From Nymphaea colorata (taxonomy: Eukaryota > Streptophyta > Magnoliopsida > Nymphaeales > Nymphaeaceae), in contig NC_045149.1 of assembly GCF_008831285.2 (NCBI RefSeq), positions 188,001 to 252,000 on the forward strand: a stretch of 64,000 nucleotides of DNA. The letters run 5' to 3'. The translations under genes were made by a program, and so were the position numbers. The notes beneath the pieces were generated by a model. The model did not search any database. It was not told the origin of the DNA and saw nothing but the letters and a program-made list of their open reading frames with translations. Positions within the stretch are counted from its first letter, which is position 1. The number at the start of each line of letters is the position of its first letter. Below are positions 56,375 to 64,000 of this stretch, piece by piece.

Positions 56375-59300
56375 TTAGGGTAACTTGCTTGAAGCTAATT
56401 TGCAGTTTTGGGTGAAGTTGCTTGCTTAAGCATGATATGTACTGGCAACTACTTTTTTCTTGTTCTAAATGCCCATAAGGTGGCTGATTTGTGCGAAGCA
56501 TCTACCTGTAGTACCAGCGTTCTTAGACCTTATCAGGACCCAAAGCTTTAGGTGGAATCTGATTGCCTTGATCCACATCCAATGTGATATGACATTTAGT
56601 GATTTAGGGATCTTATATCCGAAGTTTTGAGATCCTTGATTTCTGAAATGGATCTGAAATCCTTTGTTCGAAAGACCCATGCATTACATCTTGAATTTGC
56701 AAACTTGCATCCTAAATTCCATCGTTTCTCAAGTTAGATCCTCCCCCATTTGACCTAAATCCATGGATTTGAGACATAATTTAAGTAAGTCCATGGTTCT
56801 TAAATATGTGGTTTTTTCAACCCCCCCTTTATTAGCACCATTTTTCTAGATTTATGGCATGCAAATATTGAGATTAATTCCATGGACTTTATGAGGATCC
56901 AAAGCTTTAAGAGCACCATTCTCTTTGGACTTGTGATATCTACGGGTTTGGTTTAATGTGAACCACCTATCAATTATGTCACACGGACCCTTTTAAAAAG
57001 GGGGGCACCCATGTCAACACGACGCTGGTGCTAGTGCAGCTCCGACACGCAGCCCAACCACGTCTTTTCTTATGCAGATTCAAAATATTTTTCATTCTTT
57101 TTTTCTTCTTCTCCTTGTCCCTTTCTTCCTTTATGTATCGTAGTAAAAAGAATGGATAGATTAAGCTAAGAAACAAGCTAAAATTATAGATATTATGAAT
57201 ACATACACTTTTATATATAAAATAAATATATTATGTATATACACCCTCGCCGCACCCTTGAACCCAAATTTTTTGGGATACATTGCACCGGCACCCACAC
57301 CCCACGCTCATGTGACAGCCTATCAAGGTTAGTTTTTGATGCATTTACTTCAGATCCAGATAAATAATAAGTTAGTTGTCAAAATCTCAATTAGTCGGTT
57401 GAGTCAGTTACTGATTGACCAAAACTGGTGAAACACGCGAGTTGACTCCGGTGTGGCCTGGCACGACACTTGATTCGGCTTGATTGAGTCGTGTTGTTGA
57501 CCGCACTCACTCTTCTTTTTTCATTTTTTCTTCTCTTATCTTTTCCCTCATTTTTTTGCCTTCTTTTCTCTCTCTCCCCACCCCCCACACCATTTTATTT
57601 AATAAAATTTTGAATTTTGTATGAGATAAGATAAAACAATTTAAGAATATAGACAAATATAAAGCTGGCTCGATAATATATTGGGTCACCCCGGGTAGGC
57701 CAGATGGGGCCCGATTCGGCCCGACTAGTGTTTTTTTTAATAATTTTATAATTTTTTATTATTGTTATGTAATAATAATATATATCTTATTATTAAAAAT
57801 GTATTTTATATTTAAAAGATTTTATTTTATATTTTAAAATTTTTTTATTGGAATTCTATTTTCTTCACTTCTCTACCCGATAGGTCTTCTTGTGCTGCCA
57901 ATATGTGGACTTGAAGAGTTGAGGATGGTACTAAGGATCAAAACTGATATGAGTTGGACTTTGAAGCATTGAAAGGGCACCAGGTGGCAACATGTCCAAC
58001 AAGTGATATCCTGTAGGCTCTTAGATTTTGGGACGTTTTGCTTCTGCATAAAGGTCATATTAGACGATTCAACAAGAAATCTTTCTATTTGGCAATGTTG
58101 AATGTTCGCTTAAAGTTATATTTCTGCCGCCAGCTTGATTTTTACGTTGAAGATGTCCATCAGCTGTAAGGCAAGATTGACATCTTGATTCATGCTGCAA
58201 ATAGGAGTGAACCAGCATGTTGTATGAGTCGAGTGATTGAAAGAAAGAAGAGATATGTGTATGTTTTAAGAAAGGATTGGTGAAGTAAGAAGATGGGTTG
58301 AATGATGGAGACGACTTATTCAAGCAACTGGAGTAAGATCCTGGCGTCAAGTACTTCTGGAAATTCCTTGACCTAATGTTGTTAGGTGAATCTGCATGGT
58401 CATAAGCATCAAGCCACTCTGTTGTATGTTACAATGCTTTAGAAATGTCCCTTGGATTTAAGAAATACTCTCCAAAAATTGCTCCCGTCCTATAATGTTA
58501 GAAATAATTTTATGGACAAAGGTAGACAAGCTAACGAGCTAATGCATTTTAATAAGCTTACCATTGAAACAAAGTGTTTAGATGGCAGTGCATGGATTAG
58601 GTCGTACTGTGATCCAGCAAGATTTGACAAAACCACATATCTAACTTCAAGATCTGTTATAAAATAAAAGGAGGTTATTCTTTGTTTGCTAGGTCCTACA
58701 TTTGCTTTGTCTGAAGGTTGGTCATTAACTAGCTTGTAGTTGCAGTATAGCATGAATAACTAATAAAATACATGTTCGTGCAAATGTGGGTATATGTGTA
58801 TGTCTCCTAATTCATAGTTGTCTAGTTGTAATGTTTGAGCATTTCATGCTTCTGATTGACAATAGTTCTTGTATCCGTTTATAGGTGGTAGAAGTGGGGA
58901 AAGAAACTTGCCCAGTAAGTGATGTCTTTCTTTCATTCTGGAGGACTTCCTTATGCCCTTTCATCATGAGCTTCAGTTTGATGAGCAATGAAAAGCGGAT
59001 CAAACAAGATGTGTTGGTGTGCCTTGATTGAATATAATAATGGAAAAGTGTCCTGGTTCCATCTCTATGCTGCTCTATGCTGGCCGGATTTTAGCATATC
59101 TTAAACAACAATTCAGCTTGCAAAAGCTATATGTAATCAAACTTTGCAAACTCATTCAGCAAAATCAAATCTTTTGCTTGGTAATTTAATAATTTTATGC
59201 AAGAAATTAAGGTTTAGACAGCATGTACTTGTAGTCATGTTGAGGCATGGAATCTGATGTGGATATAAATAAGAATAAATATTTAGAGCTCATGAAGTTT

Positions 59301-59425
59301 ATGTATCTTTTGTCAATATTGTTGAGTGTTGGCTTAGTCTGGGAGAGATTATTAATCCAGTTGGCATTAATGATTTAGGCATTCCACGCAGTATAATGTG
59401 AAGCGAGATTCTGTTTTCAAAAACA
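56375..59425. other. Gene-poor interval
   Basis: 57240-57740 has GC-richer patches (CACCGGCACCCACACCCC, GCCCGATTCGGCCCGAC) resembling dispersed repeats. 58452-58667 contains an open frame (ELMHFNKLTIETKCLDGSAW then IRSYCDPARFDKTTYLTS) that looks mildly protein-like but that I do not recognise. Nothing else is assigned. Confidence 0.4.
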
Positions 59426-60001
59426 AAAATTGCACAAACTGAAGTCTCATTCTTTTCCTCATCGGTTGTAGATGATGCGACAACGACAGACGACCCGCTG
59501 AAGTTGAGAGAAATTGTTTTAAGTGGAATAGAGGGGGCACTGGAAGCAGTGAGTGTCGTAGAGCACACCGACCTGAACTCCATAATGTGTTCACCTCTAA
59601 GGTACAGGTCGCCATGGACGATGTTGTGGGGTCTTGAGGTCTGCAAGGAAAAGATGACTGTGACTGGGGATGCCATGCAACCAATGACTCCTGACATTGG
59701 TCAGGGCGGATGCTGTGCTCTGGAGGATGCTGTTGTGGTCAGGTGCTTGGGAGAAGCCCTCCTAGGGATAAAGGGGAGTGAAGAACAGAGAGACCAAAGA
59801 GTGAAAGAAGGACCGGAGAAGTATGTGAAGCAGAGGAGGTGAAGATGGTTCAGGCTCATTTTGACGGCCTACTGGGTGGGGAGGCTGCAACAGAGTGGTG
59901 GCACGGCGATCATCTTATTGAGGAATAGGATGCTGGTTGGGATTCTTTCTTGGGTAAGAGTGCAGACCTCCATGTTTGACTGTTCGAAACTTCAAGGATG
60001 A
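59426..60001 (+). pseudogene. FAD-dependent monooxygenase (MO1-like), C-terminal part with premature stop
   Basis: The frame reads REIVLSGIEGALEAVSVVEH, TDLNSIMCSPLRYRSPW and then VTGDAMQPMTPDIGQGGCCA with LEDAVVVRCLGEALLG. GDAMQPMTPDIGQGG is the second FAD-contact motif (GDAxHPxxPxxGQG) of the salicylate/urate hydroxylase-like group; the usual His is Gln here. After YVKQRR a TGA (59840-59842) interrupts. The same frame then continues RWFRLILTAYWVGRLQQSGG, RMLVGILSWVRVQTSMFDCS and KLQG stop (59999-60001), as expected for the family's C-terminus. The TGA probably arose from the TGG of the usual RRWRWF. The N-terminal FAD-binding half is not seen upstream. Confidence 0.85.
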
Positions 60002-61320
60002 TTTCAGTCAATTGGGTTGCAGCGTTTGGAGTATTATGACTGTGTTAGCTTGGCAATGGCGGTATTTGTAATGCATGTGTTCTGCTATGCAGAATCTCTC
60101 TCTCCCTCTCTAGATCTCTCTTTCACTCTTTCAAAATATAGAACAACTCCTTCATACTCCAAGTTTTTGCGTATGTCGTTTTCATACAATAAAAATAAAA
60201 TATTTAATGGTCTTAAGAATATGTTGATGGTATTTATGAGCAGATGAATTGAATACCATGAAGAGCTTAATTAACTTCGTTATGGTGTTGGACCTGATAC
60301 TTTCAGGGTGCAAAAACCTCTGTTTTTTACATAGCCATTTGAACTTGTGAGCAGCTTGACTCTAATTATGCTAGATATATGCAATAAAGGCTGAAACTTT
60401 TGTGTTCACAATATCTCAGAAAATGTCGATGAAGAGAGATTGAAAGAGTTGTTGGGATTGTTACGATCATTTAGTAAATGAGTTTCAGAAAAGCTGCAAA
60501 GCTGCTTTAAGTAAACTACTAACGTTGTGAAAGCGACAGAATGATGACTTGTTCTTTTTGAAAGGCAAATATGAAGGATGAGCTAATGTGCTCCTTAAAA
60601 AGAGTTCATCTTTTGTCACTGTCACTGTGATCAGCAACTCGCTAATTATGCATAGTAATCTTTCGTAAGTAAGTGAAAGAAACTGAAACTTTTATCCTCT
60701 GCCATGTTTGAATGGGGGAAAGGACAAAAAACGAAGCGGTCATCTCAAATCATTTTCTTCGCCGCTGAAATATATCAAAGTGCATATTTGAATGCTGAGA
60801 TGTAGGTGTTCTGAGACAATTGAAGATCAGGTCGCACTCGTTTCACCTTCTGACAAACTTAATCTTTTTGGGTGGTTCCAAAAAGTAGTGACTAAAATAG
60901 TCGCATGTTTGTTTGGTGTCTTACATTTATGAGACGGGCCCCATTTCGAACAAGTTATTCGGGTGTTTCTTTGCTTGGCCAACTGATCCATGGACGAATA
61001 GTTCAAAACAGTCAATTACCAAGGACATCAAGTCTCAAGCCATCCATCCACTGTCATATACACTATGTTTCTTTGAGGTGGACGTGAATCCATGATCGTA
61101 CCGGCCAGACGATGCTTGCACTGTCATTCCAACTTAATCGATTCCAATCAAACAAGCCCTTCAAAGCAAACCTGCCTACAGACTAAAGTTTGGATTTTAT
61201 ATCCAACCCAATCAATTTCTCAACTTCGTATCCTGTTATAGGTTTGCATTCAAATAGAAAAGATAAGTACTTATGGTGGAACCATCACATAGAAAAATAT
61301 AACACGGATTATTTGAACTG
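60002..61320. other. Non-coding interval downstream of the monooxygenase remnant
   Basis: No gene is recognised. A short CT run (TCTCTCTCTCCCTCTCTAGA) lies at about 60096. Confidence 0.5.
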
Positions 61321-61510
61321 TTAGGGGCCGTTTGATGCCCTGGAAATTTACTGTAGCAGTGGAAAAAAATTTCAAAATTTTAAAATTTTTCCTTCTCATC
61401 AAACTTAGAATTTTTTTTTTTACCGTTAAAAGTGGAAACGGCAAAATATTTCTGGAAAAAATTTTCCAGCCAGAGGGGTGGAAAAATTTTTCAAGAAATA
61501 TTTTGTTGAC
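61321..61510. mobile_element. Foldback/MITE element, copy 3
   Basis: It starts TTAGGGGCCGTTTGATGCCC, then CCTGGAAATTTACTGTAGCAG, CATCAAACTTAGAAT and TTTACCGTTAAAAGTGG. Near its right end is an imperfect hairpin: GAAAAAATTTTCCAGCC (61455-61471), loop AGA, GGGGTGGAAAAATTTTTC (61475-61492). The order of blocks equals copy 2 at 13036-13195, but the stem sequence differs. Confidence 0.7.
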
Positions 61511-61815
61511 CGTTGGAAGAGGAAGGGAAGGAAGGAGGGAGGAGGAAGGAGGAGGAGGAAGGGAAGGAAGGAGGGAGGAGAAAGGAAGAGGAGGAAGGGA
61601 AGGAAGGAGGGAGGAGGAAGGAGGAGGAGGAAGGGAAGGAGGGAGGAGGAAGAAGGGAAAGAGGGAGGAGGAGGAGGAGGAGGAAGGGAAGGATGGAGGA
61701 GAAAGAAGGGGAGGAGGGCACGGTGAAGAGGGAAGGAGAAGAGGGGAAGAGGGGAAGAAGGGGAAGAGGGAGAAGAGGGGAAGAGGGGAAGAAGGGGAGG
61801 AGGGCACGAGGAGGG
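61511..61815. repeat. Purine minisatellite, period 36 bp then degenerate GGAAGAG tract
   Basis: AAGGGAAGGAAGGAGGGAGG or a close variant recurs at 61523, 61559, 61595 and 61631, exactly 36 bp apart, followed by about 170 bp of irregular GGAGGA/GGGGAAGA sequence. The plus strand is almost free of pyrimidines over roughly 300 bp. The Ser/Pro-rich and Gly/Arg/Glu-rich ORFs here are composition artefacts. Confidence 0.92.
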
Positions 61816-64000
61816 AAGCACGAGAGCATTATGTTTGATGTTTGTTTTGTGGTTCTTGGGCTACATGAGGTCAAGATTCTTGAAGCATGCTTCTATTGAC
61901 ATGGTTGATAGGATGTGGTATGGGGCAGGGTATTGGTTTTAGGTTTCATCAAAGTGAATGGCATGTGTTTTTCTAATGATCCACTCTTAGGCATGCCATT
62001 TCATATTGTCTTCTTTATGTTTGTTGTATGATGGGTTGTGATAACTTATTAGTAGATTTCTGATTACAACATAACCTTGCGTTGTAGCAGGTTGTCTTTC
62101 AATAGCATTGTGGCCCATTTCCTTTCCATATTTTGAAAGTGCTGCTTTCCATGCTGTTTACTTATTCCTCTAGCACATGCTAATTTAGTGCTTCTATTAG
62201 AAATTTATGCACATGAATAAGCATTTTATGCTTAAGTTGGTCATGAAGAACTGTTTTTTCTTCTAGTGTTATGTTAATTTCTTTTTTTCCCAAACTAATT
62301 ACTTATTTACTCTCTAGTCTCTGCTTTCAAATGAAATCATTGTGGGTGTATCTTGCAAGCAGGACATGTTCAGCGATTCATGTAAATTTGGAAGTTCATT
62401 TCCTTCTTGTCTGCAGTCTCCATTATGTTATTGTGTATTTCCCACATTAACTTATGACAGTTTTGTTCTTACTTGGTTTTTCTCTTCTCCAACTTGGCTG
62501 CCTATTAAGTACATCATGTGCATCCAGCGTTCTAGCCATATATTTGTGCTGTTTGTAATGTTGAATTAATGAGTGGTGATCACAATGCCTCTCTGACAGT
62601 GATTTGTTAGTGAGCAAAGAACAAGTTGGCTTTGTTTGATGTAAGTTTTTTTTCATTAATAGCTATTGCTACTATTATTGTTGTTATCACATTTATTCAG
62701 ATTTTGAGCCGTTCAAGAATGACCCTGGCTGGAATTGTAGGTTGGTCTCTTCAAGCAAAAAATGTAGTCGATGTTGCCCACGCTAGCCAGGGCCAGCGAC
62801 TGCATACCAACCGAGGAGGGCATTCCGCCACCATTGGACCCAAGGAATGCCCTCAACCAGTCATTACAACACTTGACTCCTAAGGAAAGGCGAGTACGTT
62901 TCAAGCATGACCAGTGCTTCACATGCGTAGCCAAATGGGGGCAGTTACATGAGTGTAAGCAGTCGACGACCTGCTAAAAGAAGCCGAACCAGTGGCTCTT
63001 TCGGAGCTGCTAGAGGAGAAGGGCAGAGGTGTGATTGTTACCTCTTCCGTTGCACAACCAGCCCTGTTAAAGGCAAACTCCGGGCAGCCCACACTCTCCA
63101 TCTCCGTTTTGTGCCCGACTGTGAGCACAATGCCAGCCAAGGAGAATCCAACAACTGCGGTGAATGTTAAAGGATGTGTCGGCATTGCTGGAGCAGTTTG
63201 GCTCGTTGAGGGCGGGCGGGTCTGCTCAAGCCATCTTGAGTCAAGTGGCTCGAATGGGGGTCAACACAGGAGGGCCCTTCTGCGCTGCCTATAGACATTG
63301 GGAAAATTGGGTGCATGGTAAACAGCTCCATGCATGCCTGTTTATTTTCGTTGGATGGGGACCAGGCGTTGAACTTGATACCTGACAGCCCTCGGCTAAA
63401 GCGACTCAGCAAAGATTTCTTCGACTTCCTTGAAAGAATTAGTAGGATCCTTGAGGAGGAGGGTGAAAGGGTGATCGTTGGCCCCATCATGAACGCCTTG
63501 AGTTTTGAGAGAACCACCTCAGACGAAGGTAAGGGGGCAACCGGCGTGAGGTGAATGGGCCAAGACTACTGAGCTAGCCAAAGAGGACGACTAGTCCACA
63601 ACTTAACAAACCACATCAATTCGGGTCAAGTAAGGGGTTTCAACATATCTAGCCACCAAATTCTACTGGATCCACTGGAGTGCATCATGGGCTACAAAGG
63701 TGCTCAGTGTCCTGCCGGGCGTGAGTCCAGTTCTCCTCCTTTGTCCTGGCAGCTTCATGCTTTGAGCGTGTCAGAGAGTCCACTATGTCACCACCCTCAA
63801 ATTCTTCCCAAGGTTCAGTTCTCTCCAATGTTGGCTGCATGGGAATTTCAGCCTTGGGGAGCTCCCTGTTTGTGGCTGATCAGCCAAGAAAGGTGCATAG
63901 ACAAGGGGTTGTCTAGATTGCCAAACCTCAGTTGCTCCCTGTCATGGCTTTCCATTACGCGCCTCCCCCATGCATTCTGGCTGTAGAAGGTGGAATCTGC
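61816..64000 (+). repeat. 2.2-kb dispersed repeat, copy 2, continuing past the window
   Basis: Same sequence as 20169-22411 with scattered substitutions and small deletions, starting at AAGCACGAGAGCATTATG directly after the purine minisatellite. The match runs to the last base of the window, so the true repeat is longer. Confidence 0.93.
62700..63540 (+). pseudogene. Gypsy-type gag zinc-knuckle and protease remnant, copy 2
   Basis: Counterpart of 21080-21910: LTPKERRVRFKHDQCFTCVA then LHECK at 62771-62977, and VNVKGCVGIAGAVWLVEGG at about 63150-63215. The same defects (no Asp-Ser-Gly, frames split after the protease block) are present in both copies, so the element was already dead, or already recombined, before it duplicated. 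Confidence 0.6.

Noticed and set aside
58452-58667. 71-codon ORF with protein-like composition
   Set aside because: No family recognised, no splice or start context that stands out, no neighbour to support it. Mentioned in the interval entry only.
61271-61899. Long ORFs on both strands (Ser/Pro-rich minus, Gly/Arg/Glu-rich plus, up to 178 codons)
   Set aside because: They come entirely from the polypurine minisatellite. All frames are open because the tract lacks stop-forming letters. No protein feature.

Overview
This is 64 kb of nuclear DNA from a flowering plant. The protein matches are plant-specific or plant-like: a purple acid phosphatase, Sec61 gamma, a REF/SRPP-type lipid droplet protein, the ALA2-type flippase, a DUF629-type ubiquitin hydrolase relative, a BSL-type Kelch phosphatase and a MO1-like FAD monooxygenase. 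Most carry GT-AG introns, the DNA is AT-rich with many (TA)n tracts, and transposons fill the gaps. I cannot name the species. All assignments come from reading translations against what I know of the families; no search was run.

Layout. 0-7.4 kb is the gene-like end: the first exon of a purple acid phosphatase gene running off the left edge (minus strand), an intact two-exon SEC61 gamma gene (3015-3327) and a REF/SRPP-like locus (5785-7353) that has lost its middle exon. 8-31 kb is repeat-dominated. It holds pieces of three unrelated genes, all on the + strand and still carrying introns: DUF21/CBS (11696-12665), ALA2 flippase (15682-17292) and NAD-isocitrate dehydrogenase (18203-18685). They are interleaved with a duplicated repeat. 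A GC-richer block (20.2-30.4 kb) is made of decayed Gypsy-type LTR retrotransposon sequence, with a hAT element carrying a BED zinc finger inserted in it. 31.8-38.2 kb is the C-terminal half of a ubiquitin-hydrolase-related gene, with good splice sites but several frameshifts. 38-51 kb is AT-rich and nearly gene-free: small hAT elements and long dinucleotide tracts. 51.5-54.9 kb is a decayed L1-type LINE on the minus strand, abutting one BSL exon fragment. 55-60 kb holds an orphan Cys-rich ORF, another hAT element and the C-terminal part of a MO1-like monooxygenase with a premature stop. 61.3-64 kb holds a foldback element, a 36-bp purine minisatellite and a second copy of the 20.2-22.4 kb repeat.

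Only SEC61 gamma can be shown to be complete and intact. The phosphatase exon looks functional but is cut by the window. Every other recognisable host gene is a fragment or is broken. The most interesting pattern is the set of same-strand, intron-containing fragments of unrelated genes (as produced by Helitron or Pack-type transduplication), together with several small transposon families whose target-site duplications can be read directly.
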